64,000 bases of DNA from UBA4717 sp045580165. GTDB taxonomy: Bacteria > Bacillota > Clostridia > Oscillospirales > CAG-272. The DNA lies in contig JAZNNG010000079.1 in assembly GCA_045580165.1 (NCBI GenBank), positions 8,303 to 72,302 of the forward strand. Reading direction: 5' to 3'. The notes under the pieces were generated by a model that did not search any database, was not told where the DNA came from, and worked only from the letters and a program-made list of their open reading frames with translations. Made by a program: the position numbers and the translations under genes. This document shows positions 50,723 through 58,717 of the stretch, piece after piece. Within the stretch, counting starts at the first letter, position 1; every line of letters starts with the position of its first letter.

Positions 50723-52042
50723 TCAGTTTGCGCCCGACTCGAAGGTGGAGGCGGTTTCGATTCTCATCATAGCCTCCTGAGCGAGAACGCTTGCAGAGAT
50801 CGCGGCCTTCCAGCCAACGGTAGCTCTCTGGTTTATGGGGTCGCCCGTGCCGGCACTACCGAGCTGCTTTACGATATGCTCAAGACCGCCGCCGAGAATG
50901 TCGATAACGCCGTATGCGTTAGCGCCGATAACGAGAGTGCAGTAAACGTCGCGTCCGAGTCTGCCTGCGTTTGCGGCATAAGCGCGGTCGCCCGAGGTGT
51001 ACGCGGCAGACGTGGGAGCTTCCTCGAGGAATATCTTGCCGTTCGTATTGTTCACGCCGCATATCTTGACGGTTTCAACGGTAGACGCAGACTCATCAAA
51101 GAGCTGAAGCTTCTTGCCGATAAGCTTTTCGGCGTCGAGCTCCGAAAGTGTGGTTGAAATACTGAGAGTATACTTGCTTCCGTTACCTGCGGTAGCAGCA
51201 CCCTCTGAAGATGCAGTAGTGTAGCCTGTGATGTCGAGATACTTTGCGCCCGTAGCTTCAACGAGAGTGTCGGCGGAAATAACCTTTGCTTCGCTGGACT
51301 CAACGAAGCGTACGCCGCCGATCTTACCGATCTCACCGTTGTAAAGGTCGGCGGGATCGCAGTAGGTCTTGGGCTTTTCCCATTCGGGATCGTTCATAAG
51401 GTCGTATGCAACGTCGGGGTGGATAATGGCAACGTATGAGCCGTTGATCTTCTCAACGTTCTTAGCCTTGAGCGCGCGTGCGGCGCGTCTGATGCAGTCA
51501 ACCGTGAGATAGTGATTACCGGAAGCCTCGCCGCCGATAAGATCAAGACGGGAGTCAACCGAGCCCTCGCCGTACTGTACGTTTGTACCTGCGGATACGA
51601 GAACGTCTCTGATAACGGAGTGGATGGTTCTGCCCGTCTGAGAGCCGAGAAGCTTTGTCGCCTCAAGCACGTTGTTGTCAAGCGCGGTCATAAGGAGCAT
51701 ATCGGAAAGCTCAATGTACGCGCCGTACTGGTAAACGGTGGCGCGGATAGCGGACATTTCCATAGAAGTTCCCGCAGGCGTGATACCCTCGGTAAGAGGC
51801 GAGGAGGCCTTGGGAAGAGCAGAGTAGCGTCTGAACTCAACCGTCTTTCCGCCGTTCTTCGGAATAGAACGCTTCTGACCGAACTGAGCGTGAATGAGCG
51901 CAGGCTCAGCGTTGTCTATAAGGTAGTCGCTGTAATAAACTCTGAGGTCGTTTGTAAGAGCGCCGTCGTTTTCACCCGTGATGTTTTCGGTGGTAACTAC
52001 GACAGGCTCGGAAAAAATTGTAAGAATACTTGTGTTTTTCAT
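50723..52042 (-). CDS. Major capsid protein, N4-gp56 family
   Basis: A 439-residue capsid protein. Family markers are the early segment with LIDNAEPALIHAQFGQKRSI and PKNGGKTVEFRRYSALPKAS, then YGAYIELSDMLLMTALDNNV, GSYVAIIHPDVAYDLMNDPE and a late GANAYGVIDILGGGLEHIVK. The start at 52042 has GGAG six bases upstream. The N-terminus MKNTSILTIFSE resembles that of the scaffold gene product and the Prp cleavage signal. Mature particles would consist mainly of this protein. Confidence 0.92.
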   Translation of the reverse strand: MKNTSILTIFSEPVVVTTENITGENDGALTNDLRVYYSDYLIDNAEPALIHAQFGQKRSIPKNGGKTVEFRRYSALPKASSPLTEGITPAGTSMEMSAIRATVYQYGAYIELSDMLLMTALDNNVLEATKLLGSQTGRTIHSVIRDVLVSAGTNVQYGEGSVDSRLDLIGGEASGNHYLTVDCIRRAARALKAKNVEKINGSYVAIIHPDVAYDLMNDPEWEKPKTYCDPADLYNGEIGKIGGVRFVESSEAKVISADTLVEATGAKYLDITGYTTASSEGAATAGNGSKYTLSISTTLSELDAEKLIGKKLQLFDESASTVETVKICGVNNTNGKIFLEEAPTSAAYTSGDRAYAANAGRLGRDVYCTLVIGANAYGVIDILGGGLEHIVKQLGSAGTGDPINQRATVGWKAAISASVLAQEAMMRIETASTFESGAN

Positions 52043-52089
52043 AATAATCTCCATTCCGCCGCAAAAGCGGCAAATGTCAGCGGAGGGCA

Positions 52090-52773
52090 TCAGGAGAAGA
52101 TGATATCCTCGCCTGCCATCACCCTGCGCGCGATCTGCTCGCGCTCGGACCTTGTCAGCCGCGACACGTCGCGTCGCACACTAAGTCCTGCGGCAGACGA
52201 GGACGCGGATTCACGCGTCCTCGCGCCTCTCGCGCGTATGCTATCGAGAGCCGCCTTGACAGCATCTCTCTTAGCAGACTCCATAAGCTCGTCAAAGTGT
52301 GCGGCATTGAACGCCGCGCTTACCGAGACTCCGCTTTCGTATATCTGTTTGAAGGTCTCATTCTCAAGCTCACCTTCGAGCGAGAAGTCGGGATGGGCGG
52401 CGAGGAAATCCTCACTCGGCGCCATAACGCTGACTGTTTTCTTTTCAAGCTCCTCACGCAGAGACTTGATAGTAAGGTTTGCCGATTCAAGCTCGGCCTT
52501 TATCTGACCTGCCTCCTTGACTCGCAGACTGATAATTTTCTGAGTGTCTTCAGTAAAAAAGTCTTTGTTTGCCCTGATGAACTCGTCATATATCTGTCTG
52601 CGTGTTCTTAAGGAGTCGCTTACCTCCCCGGCGACGGGAGAAGTGTCGCCCGTGACACCTGACTCGCGTGAGGGTGCGGTGTCTGTAAAGCTTGTCTGCG
52701 CGGCGGCCGCAGACGCGTTTTTAACGCCCGAGGGTGCTTGCTCACTAAAGAGCATAAGTGAAAAATTTTTCAT
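52090..52773 (-). CDS. Phage scaffold-like protein
   Basis: A 227-residue protein between protease and capsid genes. It has a low-complexity Ala/Ser/Thr N-terminus (residues 15-50), a coiled coil at about 60-115 (RRQIYDEFIRANKDFFTEDT, then ELESANLTIKSLREELEKK), and a basic C-terminal tail (SVRRDVSRLTRSEREQIARR), the usual build of capsid scaffolds. The first residues MKNFSLMLFSE resemble the Prp cleavage signal. AGAGGAATTCCT precedes the ATG. Confidence 0.8.
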   Translation of the reverse strand: MKNFSLMLFSEQAPSGVKNASAAAAQTSFTDTAPSRESGVTGDTSPVAGEVSDSLRTRRQIYDEFIRANKDFFTEDTQKIISLRVKEAGQIKAELESANLTIKSLREELEKKTVSVMAPSEDFLAAHPDFSLEGELENETFKQIYESGVSVSAAFNAAHFDELMESAKRDAVKAALDSIRARGARTRESASSSAAGLSVRRDVSRLTRSEREQIARRVMAGEDIIFS

Positions 52774-52827
52774 AGGAATTCCTCTATCTCAAAGGCGTAA
52801 GCCTTGGATACAATAATTTATTTACGC

Positions 52828-53133
52828 TTATCGCGCATTTGTGTTTGCCGAGAGCCTTACGTGCATAGGATACTCTGCGGCAATAAGACCGATTGCCTTT
52901 TCGGCGAATCGGAAAAAGTATTCTGCCTTTCGACTGTAACGCGCGCGGATAATAGCCTTGCCGCTTGAAATGTGTATCTCGGTACGGCTACCGTCAAGCG
53001 AGGAGCAAAGCCCCATTATTATGCTTGACACGCCGGCGCACACAATGTCTGAGCCGTACGGTGCATAGCTTGCGTGACCGAGCGCCGAAAGGGTGAGAAG
53101 CCGTTTGTGCTTTTCTATCTTAACGTCTATCAT
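52828..53133 (-). CDS. Prp-like cysteine protease
   Basis: A 101-residue protein of the ribosomal-processing cysteine protease (Prp) family. The catalytic pair is His20 and Cys32 in GHASYAPYGSDIVCAGVSS, at the same spacing as in S. aureus Prp. In Bacillota the host Prp trims ribosomal protein L27 and is known to process phage capsid and scaffold proteins. Being encoded between portal and scaffold genes, this copy is probably the virion maturation protease. Confidence 0.88.
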   Translation of the reverse strand: MIDVKIEKHKRLLTLSALGHASYAPYGSDIVCAGVSSIIMGLCSSLDGSRTEIHISSGKAIIRARYSRKAEYFFRFAEKAIGLIAAEYPMHVRLSANTNAR

Positions 53134-53136
53134 AAA

Positions 53137-54855
53137 TTAACCCTTGCCCTTTGACTTGAGCTTTATAGCAGAGCGTATTCCCTCTGCAAGCTTTTTGTCT
53201 GTGCTTGGTGTCTTGCCTTCGGGTGAGGGTGTCGCCTCCTCGGATCCTTCTCCGCCAAGCTCGCGTACCATTTCTATAATGCGGCTCTTGCCTTCAAGCT
53301 CAAGCGCGTCGAGAACTATAAGCGCCTCATCCTTCTTTTCGGGGGAGAACAGACCCATTCTGAAAAGCTCGGATACGGTTTCGTTCTGCGCATAGCGCGA
53401 GAATGCCGAGCTTTTGAGGGTGCGTACCTCGACGTCGAATTCGGGGAGTCTGTATAAAAGCTCGTCACCGATGGCTACGGATTTTTCTTTTATCTCCTTG
53501 CCCGAGAATTCTATGTAATCGTATCCCGAACGGTTGGGCCTTGTGATCCTGAAGCAGCGCTCCTCATCATAGAACTGACGGATAAGCTCGATCACAAGCT
53601 TGATGACGGAGGAGAATGCGTCGAAGGAGGATGAAATAATGTCGCGCATAACCTTGCTGCCGGCCTCCTGAAGCGCCGCAATGGCAACACCCGAGCTTAT
53701 GCTCTGACTCGCGTAGCCGTAGTTGTAGTTGTGTGTCGCAGATATCTCCTTGATTTCGTTTATCTTGGAGTCGCGCACCTCTATCACGTTGCTATCGAGC
53801 AAGGGAAGGGTTATAGCCTTTACTCTTTCCTCGGTAAGATCGCCGTCAACCTCCACCACGGGCTTGCTCCAGTCAAGAAAATCTCCGACGTTCATGCCTA
53901 CGTTTTTCTTCATCATATATCTCGGCTTTGCCGACATTACCGCGTGCTCGAGAATACTTCTGTCAAGTCTGTCGATATATTCCTGCGTGCCTCTTGTGAC
54001 CGATATAAGACCGTAGCCGCAGGGAGTGCCGCTTTCACGGTAAAGGGTGTCGAGAATAAACGGATAAAGTCCGTGATTATAGAAGCCACCCGTTGCAGAA
54101 GTATCGTTTTCGGAGGCGTAGAGAACAGTCTCTCCAACGAACTTGACGTAGTGGAGCGCCACCCCGCGCGGGGTCTGCTTTTTGTAGTACCAGTCAATTA
54201 CAAGGCTCTTGTCGCTCGTGTCTATCGACGGGTCGAAAATATAGTCTGCGGCGCAGGTCGCGGCAGACGAGCCCGATTCCCTTGCCCACGGATACAGAGA
54301 GTAAAGAGTCTCGTTATCTATAAGCGAGGTGTAAAAAACGTTCTGCGAATCCTGAAGCGAGCACACCCCGGGCTCCCAGAAAAGATTTAACAGATCGATG
54401 CGCTTGACGTCGATATCTCCGAGCCCGTTCTGCGAATCGGGATTCCAGAAAACTCCGTAAACTGCAGTGCCGTGCTTGAGCTTGTCGTACTGAAGCTCGG
54501 AATAAAGCTTATTAAACGACAGACGGTCGAGAATAACGGGAAGAACACAATTAAGCACCTCCGCGTATTCAATGTCGCTCTTTTCGCGTGCGATGCAAAC
54601 GGGAGAGGGAATGCTTTCCATAATGTCAGCGTGCTTGTTGACGACCGTGGAAAACAACCAGCCCGATGCGGGGTAGGGCATATCAGAGCCCTTTGATACG
54701 CCTGACGGACGGTGCCTTGAGCACCAGAAATCCTCGTCGGAGAGGATTCTTTTTTCAAGCGAATATCTTGCTTTTCTGTAGGATTCAAGTATGGCGGCGC
54801 CGCGCTTTAAGGTTTCGGCGCCCACCGTGTCCAAGGACAGATTTGTGCTTTTCAT
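53137..54855 (-). CDS. Phage portal protein
   Basis: A 572-residue portal of podovirus build: YRKARYSLEKRILSDEDFWC near the N-terminus, SDMPYPASGWLFSTVVNKHA and WNPDSQNGLGDIDVKRIDLL in the wing and stem regions, then ELIRQFYDEERCFRITR. It forms the dodecameric DNA gate at the capsid vertex. GAAAGGAAACAAA precedes the ATG. It ends 3 bp before the Prp-like gene. Confidence 0.88.
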   Translation of the reverse strand: MKSTNLSLDTVGAETLKRGAAILESYRKARYSLEKRILSDEDFWCSRHRPSGVSKGSDMPYPASGWLFSTVVNKHADIMESIPSPVCIAREKSDIEYAEVLNCVLPVILDRLSFNKLYSELQYDKLKHGTAVYGVFWNPDSQNGLGDIDVKRIDLLNLFWEPGVCSLQDSQNVFYTSLIDNETLYSLYPWARESGSSAATCAADYIFDPSIDTSDKSLVIDWYYKKQTPRGVALHYVKFVGETVLYASENDTSATGGFYNHGLYPFILDTLYRESGTPCGYGLISVTRGTQEYIDRLDRSILEHAVMSAKPRYMMKKNVGMNVGDFLDWSKPVVEVDGDLTEERVKAITLPLLDSNVIEVRDSKINEIKEISATHNYNYGYASQSISSGVAIAALQEAGSKVMRDIISSSFDAFSSVIKLVIELIRQFYDEERCFRITRPNRSGYDYIEFSGKEIKEKSVAIGDELLYRLPEFDVEVRTLKSSAFSRYAQNETVSELFRMGLFSPEKKDEALIVLDALELEGKSRIIEMVRELGGEGSEEATPSPEGKTPSTDKKLAEGIRSAIKLKSKGKG

Positions 54856-54873
54856 TTTGTTTCCTTTCTAAAA

Positions 54874-56280
54874 TTAAAGAATAGAATTATAGTTGTACTT
54901 GCCGCCGTAGGTACACCCAAGCGGCGACAGTAATGCTCGGGAGGACTCCTTCTTGATTGGACGGATAGGCTGAGTCATACACATATATCTCGTTTCGTCT
55001 GCAATGTGATCCTCAAGCTCGGTGTTGATGTCCTCGGGGGATACCGATGAATACTGAAGATACGGTATAGTCCTTATAAAATCGCGGCAGTTTTTGAAAA
55101 TATACATCATAGGTATGCCGTTTTTGTCAAACGAGAGCCTGTAGTGTACCTGCATCCAGCCGGCAATACGCTTGTTGTCCCCCTTTTCAAAAAACACGCC
55201 GTATTTTTCTGCCACCTCCGCGATCGATATACCTCTCGACGCATCCCAGATAGAAGGGTCTGCGACTCCGTAAATATGCTTTCCGCGAAGCCAGATATGC
55301 TCACGCTCGATACGCGTAATTTCAGCAAAGATCTCATCGGGAGTCCACTTGACTCCTACGTTCGGCTCGCGCGGGACACACCCGTAAAGCTCGAGTATTC
55401 GGTAAAGCCTTCCGTCGTAATCGCAAGCCCACCACGCGCACGAAAACGGCTTTGCGTAGCCGAAGTCAAAGCTACGGTGAATTGTCCACGACTCGGGAAT
55501 GTCAAACGGCTCGATAACGTGAGTGAAGCTTCTGTCGAGATAATGCTCGGGATCGTCCTTAAACTCCTCGAATACCTGCCCCTCGCACACGTTCCAGTCA
55601 CCGTCGAGATGAGCTCTGCGCTTTGACGGAGGCAGAGCCTCGAGTAAGCGTATGTAGTCGGGATTTGCCTCCATAAGAGGCTTGTTGTCGTATATTCTTG
55701 CAGGGATAAACAGATAGTCGTCGGGGTTTTCTCCATCTGTAAAGTCACGATCTATAAACAGTCGCTTTATATAGCTGTGACCAACACCGCCGGGATTGCA
55801 GGTGTAGTAGATACGGGTCTTGAAATCAAGCCTCGTGTTTCTGAGCGAGGTCGAAATAAAGCGTATCCACTCCTCACGGAAGTTGGTGGCCTCCTCAAAG
55901 CCGATAACATCGTATTCGGCGCCCTGATACTGCATAAGGTCGCCCTCGTTGTCGCAGTATCCAAGCTCCAGACGCGAGCCGTTCGGAAAGATAAACGCGC
56001 GCTCGTCCTTCTTGTAGACGGCGTAGCCGTTAAGCTCGTAGATAAGCGGCTGAATGTGATTTTTGCGAAGCTCTGCAAGAGTCCGCCTGAGTAATAGCGC
56101 AGATAACCTCTCGTAGCGCATACAAAGCATGACCAGCTTGCGGCGCATAGCGTAGCTTTTACCGCCGCCTCTCGCACCGCCGTAAGCCGTGTGCTTTGCC
56201 GTGGACGAATAGAACAGGCGTTGCTTGGGGTTCGGCACCTCACGTGCAAGCTTTTCAAAAATAGGTGCTAACTGCTCCAT
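54874..56280 (-). CDS. Phage terminase large subunit
   Basis: A 468-residue packaging motor. Walker A is GGARGGGKSYAM near residue 36, Walker B is YDVIGFEEATNF near residue 124 with the catalytic Glu, and the coupling motif is YYTCNPGGVGHSY. The nuclease domain begins at SFDFGYAKPFSCAWWACDYD with the first metal Asp, then GVADPSIWDA. All parts appear complete. AAGGAGATCTTGACAA precedes the ATG, which overlaps TerS by 13 bp. Confidence 0.93.
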   Translation of the reverse strand: MEQLAPIFEKLAREVPNPKQRLFYSSTAKHTAYGGARGGGKSYAMRRKLVMLCMRYERLSALLLRRTLAELRKNHIQPLIYELNGYAVYKKDERAFIFPNGSRLELGYCDNEGDLMQYQGAEYDVIGFEEATNFREEWIRFISTSLRNTRLDFKTRIYYTCNPGGVGHSYIKRLFIDRDFTDGENPDDYLFIPARIYDNKPLMEANPDYIRLLEALPPSKRRAHLDGDWNVCEGQVFEEFKDDPEHYLDRSFTHVIEPFDIPESWTIHRSFDFGYAKPFSCAWWACDYDGRLYRILELYGCVPREPNVGVKWTPDEIFAEITRIEREHIWLRGKHIYGVADPSIWDASRGISIAEVAEKYGVFFEKGDNKRIAGWMQVHYRLSFDKNGIPMMYIFKNCRDFIRTIPYLQYSSVSPEDINTELEDHIADETRYMCMTQPIRPIKKESSRALLSPLGCTYGGKYNYNSIL

Positions 56281-56525
56281 TTGTCAAGATCTCCTTCAAA
56301 CGAAAGATGAAGCACACGCTCACCCTCGGGCTCGGCGTGAGAGCTTTGAGGCTTGCCGTAATACATTTCGCAAAGCCACTTGTAGGCGTCGATTCTCGCC
56401 TTGGTGTCGGTGGATTCGCTCTCGGCGATCTCGATTATGCGCTCAAGCGCCGACACCGCGCTGACTTTAAGCTTTTCACGCTCCTTTTCACCGGGAGGGA
56501 AAGCCTTGGCGTCACGCTTTTTCAT
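56268..56525 (-). CDS. Phage terminase small subunit-like protein
   Basis: An 85-residue protein just before TerL. A charged N-terminus (KKRDAKAFPPGEKEREKLKV) is followed by helices (SALERIIEIAESESTDTKAR, then IDAYKWLCEMYYGKP), consistent with a short DNA-recognition subunit, though no clear helix-turn-helix is visible. The ATG at 56525 with GAGGAAAAGACAA is chosen; a longer frame starts at 56597 inside the neighbour. Confidence 0.75.
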   Translation of the reverse strand: MKKRDAKAFPPGEKEREKLKVSAVSALERIIEIAESESTDTKARIDAYKWLCEMYYGKPQSSHAEPEGERVLHLSFEGDLDKWSS

Positions 56526-56814
56526 TTGTCTTTTCCTCAAGCGTGATCTTGTAAAAGTCCCCGTCAGACACACATCCGACGCTATATTTGCTGACAAGCC
56601 CCGAAATATCCTCCTTGGCTATCCGCGTTACGAGAGAGCCATCCTCTGTGGCGCCCTCTTTTGAGAGAAAATAAAGGATAAAGGCGGCGCAAAGTGAATT
56701 TATCTCTCTCAGTCCGCGTATCTCCTCCTTGTACGCCTCTATCTCCCCGAGTTTGTTTTCAAGCAGATATTCAAGACGCTTCTTTTCATATAATTGCTTC
56801 TGATAAGGCTTCAT
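56512..56814 (-). CDS. Phage protein, unknown
   Basis: A 100-residue protein. Residues 3-45 are a charged coiled coil (YQKQLYEKKRLEYLLENKLG, then IEAYKEEIRGLREINS) with a small beta domain after it (ISGLVSKYSVGCVSDGDFYK). It overlaps its upstream neighbour by 29 bp and TerS by 14 bp, so it belongs to the late operon. Its function is unknown. Confidence 0.7.
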   Translation of the reverse strand: MKPYQKQLYEKKRLEYLLENKLGEIEAYKEEIRGLREINSLCAAFILYFLSKEGATEDGSLVTRIAKEDISGLVSKYSVGCVSDGDFYKITLEEKTNEKA

Positions 56815-57016
56815 CGTCTATTCCCGACTCCTTTCTTTCATAGTATGCGAAGGTTTCCCTGCAAATGGGACAGGCGTTATAATCCATGCTTGCGCAGTAT
56901 GATTCAAGGAAACGGCGTCGCATGGTCTTGTCACGAAACTCGAGTCTGCAGGATTCGCAATAGGTGTATCCGTTTCTCTCTCTTTTGAAAAACGGACATT
57001 GTGCAATAAGAGGCAA
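56786..57016 (-). CDS. Phage cysteine-rich (zinc-finger-like) protein
   Basis: A 76-residue protein with cysteines arranged as C-x12-C-x2-C (CPFF and YCESC) and later C-x2-C (CPICRETF), consistent with one or two zinc sites. It is the first gene of the phage late operon, a place where transcription activators or HNH-type proteins are common. The TTG at 57016 is chosen because AAGGAG lies seven bases upstream; the GTG at 57025 is one base from that site. Its regulatory role is inference. Confidence 0.65.
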   Translation of the reverse strand: MPLIAQCPFFKRERNGYTYCESCRLEFRDKTMRRRFLESYCASMDYNACPICRETFAYYERKESGIDDEALSEAII

Positions 57017-57041
57017 AGTGAACACTCCTTTCTTCTTTAAA

Positions 57042-57174
57042 GCAAAAAGTGAAATTAAATTTCGTTTGCTTGGCTATGATAACACTCGGATAAGCTGTTT
57101 GTCAACCCCATTTTGGAAGAAAATGCAAAATTGGTACAAAATCAACAAATATGAAACAAAAGTTCACTTTTTGC
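57042..57174. promoter_or_regulatory. Phage operon control region with 12-bp inverted repeat pair
   Basis: GCAAAAAGTGAA (57042-57053) recurs as its exact reverse complement TTCACTTTTTGC (57163-57174), flanking the phage promoter. A shorter GCAAAGTGAA lies at 57013-57022. They look like operator sites. Confidence 0.6.
57076..57105 (-). promoter_or_regulatory. Promoter of the phage late operon
   Basis: TTGACA (57100-57105), 18 bp, TATCAT (57076-57081) on the minus strand. It is the only clear promoter in front of the 20 phage genes. Confidence 0.75.
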
Positions 57175-57206
57175 GACGAAAAAGTTATAACAAATGACGA
57201 ATGCCA

Positions 57207-57235
57207 TTGACATCCAATACCACGTGTGATAGAAT
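57207..57235 (+). promoter_or_regulatory. Promoter of the FAD-dependent oxidoreductase gene
   Basis: TTGACA (57207-57212), 17 bp, TAGAAT (57230-57235). Confidence 0.8.
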
Positions 57236-57269
57236 GAAATGGAAATATGCGCCTTTGCGGAGGTGGATT

Positions 57270-58547
57270 ATGGAATACATAACCAGAGAAGAGAAGATAA
57301 AGCTTTGCGGTGAATACGACGTTATAGTTGCAGGCGGAGGAGTATCTGGAGTAGCCGCGGCACTTGCCGCACGCAGACACGGAGTAGAGCGCGTGCTTGT
57401 TATAGAAAAGACCGTGAATATCGGCGGACTTGCAACGACGGGACTAATAAATTTTTTCGTACCGATGTGCAACGGACGCGGACGGCAGATAATATTCGGT
57501 ATGGCGGAGGAATTCCTGCGCGAATCCATAAAATACGGCTTTGATTCACTCGCCGGACCGTGGAAAAACGGCGGCATACCGACAGAGCCGACAAAATATG
57601 CCTACGCGACACAGTATTCTCCATGGATATTTTCACTCAGACTCACCGAAATGCTGAAGGAAGAGGGGGTTGACATTTTCCTCGATACAGTCATCTCGGA
57701 CGCAGTTGTCGAAAACGGTCACGTTGACGGACTTATACTCCAGAGCAAATCGGGCAGAGAATACTACAAAGCGAAATACGTAATCGATGCAACAGGAGAC
57801 AGTGAGGTGTTCGATAAGGCGGGCGCTCCCTGCGTTACGGGTGAAAACTATTTCACCTACGCTGCCAAAAAGATAACTCTCGACTCTTGCCGCAGAGCGT
57901 GCGAGTTCGGCGATATCAAGTATGCTTATGCAACGGCTCAGGGCGGATACGCAAACCTTTACGGCGGTGGACAGCCGAAGGACAGACCTTTATATAGCGG
58001 AGTGACAAAAGAGGAGATAACCGAGTACATAGTTGAAAACGAAATGGTTCTTCTTGAAAAATGCAAAAAAGACGACAGAAAATCGCGTGACCTTGCGTGG
58101 ATACCCTTTATGCCTCAGTTCAGAACCATCAGACATATAAAGGGTGACTATTCGCTCAAAATGGAGGACGCGTATAAGCATTTCGACGATTCGGTCTGCG
58201 TTATAAACGACTTTGACCATAAGGACAGACTTTTCGAGGTTCCCCTCGGAACAATGATAGACTCAGACTTTGATAACATCATAGCGGTAGGACGCTGTGC
58301 ATCCGCCGAGGGCTTTGCGTGGGACGTTCTGCGTGTAATTCCGCCGGCAATACTTACGGGACAGGCGGCAGGTACCGTTTGCAGTGAGTGTATTAAGGAT
58401 ATGAGAGCAGTAAAGGACACGGACATCCACAAGGTACAGAAGCTTCTTGAAGGGGATAATGTGGCGGTGCACTTTGACGACGAGCTTGTGCCTGCTGACA
58501 AGGAAAATGTAGAAAAGATGGCGATTTACGAGTACGAGCATATATAA
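57270..58547 (+). CDS. FAD-dependent oxidoreductase
   Basis: A 425-residue flavoprotein. The dinucleotide-binding site is VIVAGGGVSGVAAALAARRH near residue 18, with the ribose-binding Glu in LVIEKTVNIGGLATTGL. The second FAD contact is YVIDATGDSEVFDKAGAP near residue 170, and IIAVGRCASAEGFAWDVLRV is the C-terminal FAD contact. This is the FAD_oxidored (PF12831) class, often found with sugar-use genes. The ATG at 57270 has GGAGGTGG upstream. The substrate is unknown. It ends at a strong terminator. Confidence 0.88.
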   Translation: MEYITREEKIKLCGEYDVIVAGGGVSGVAAALAARRHGVERVLVIEKTVNIGGLATTGLINFFVPMCNGRGRQIIFGMAEEFLRESIKYGFDSLAGPWKNGGIPTEPTKYAYATQYSPWIFSLRLTEMLKEEGVDIFLDTVISDAVVENGHVDGLILQSKSGREYYKAKYVIDATGDSEVFDKAGAPCVTGENYFTYAAKKITLDSCRRACEFGDIKYAYATAQGGYANLYGGGQPKDRPLYSGVTKEEITEYIVENEMVLLEKCKKDDRKSRDLAWIPFMPQFRTIRHIKGDYSLKMEDAYKHFDDSVCVINDFDHKDRLFEVPLGTMIDSDFDNIIAVGRCASAEGFAWDVLRVIPPAILTGQAAGTVCSECIKDMRAVKDTDIHKVQKLLEGDNVAVHFDDELVPADKENVEKMAIYEYEHI

Positions 58548-58552
58548 TAATG

Positions 58553-58591
58553 AAAAAACACGCGCCGAAAGGGATTCGGCGCGTGTTTTTT
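58553..58591 (+). terminator. Terminator of the oxidoreductase gene
   Basis: A perfect 16-bp stem (58553-58568 with 58576-58591) ends in TTTTTT. Confidence 0.9.
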
Positions 58592-58622
58592 GCTAAAAAG
58601 CAAATAAATTTTCAAAAACCTA

Positions 58623-58651
58623 TTGACAAAACGTAAAAATAGTGGTATGAT
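58623..58651 (+). promoter_or_regulatory. Promoter of the amino acid ABC uptake operon
   Basis: TTGACA (58623-58628), 17 bp, TATGAT (58646-58651). Confidence 0.85.
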
Positions 58652-58660
58652 TACTTCATC

Positions 58661-58678
58661 ACTTCACCACGGTGAAGT
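58661..58678 (+). promoter_or_regulatory. Operator-like palindrome at the transcription start
   Basis: ACTTCACC-AC-GGTGAAGT is a perfect 8-2-8 inverted repeat just past the predicted start near 58658, placed to block initiation or early elongation. Confidence 0.6.
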
Positions 58679-58717
58679 ACTAAATCAAGAGAAATTGACT
58701 TTAAGGAGAACAAACAA

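Noticed and set aside
44379..57269. Attachment-site direct repeats around the phage cassette
   Set aside because: Comparing 44379-44470 with 57026-57269 by eye gave no shared stretch longer than chance; only the inverted operator-like pair was found.
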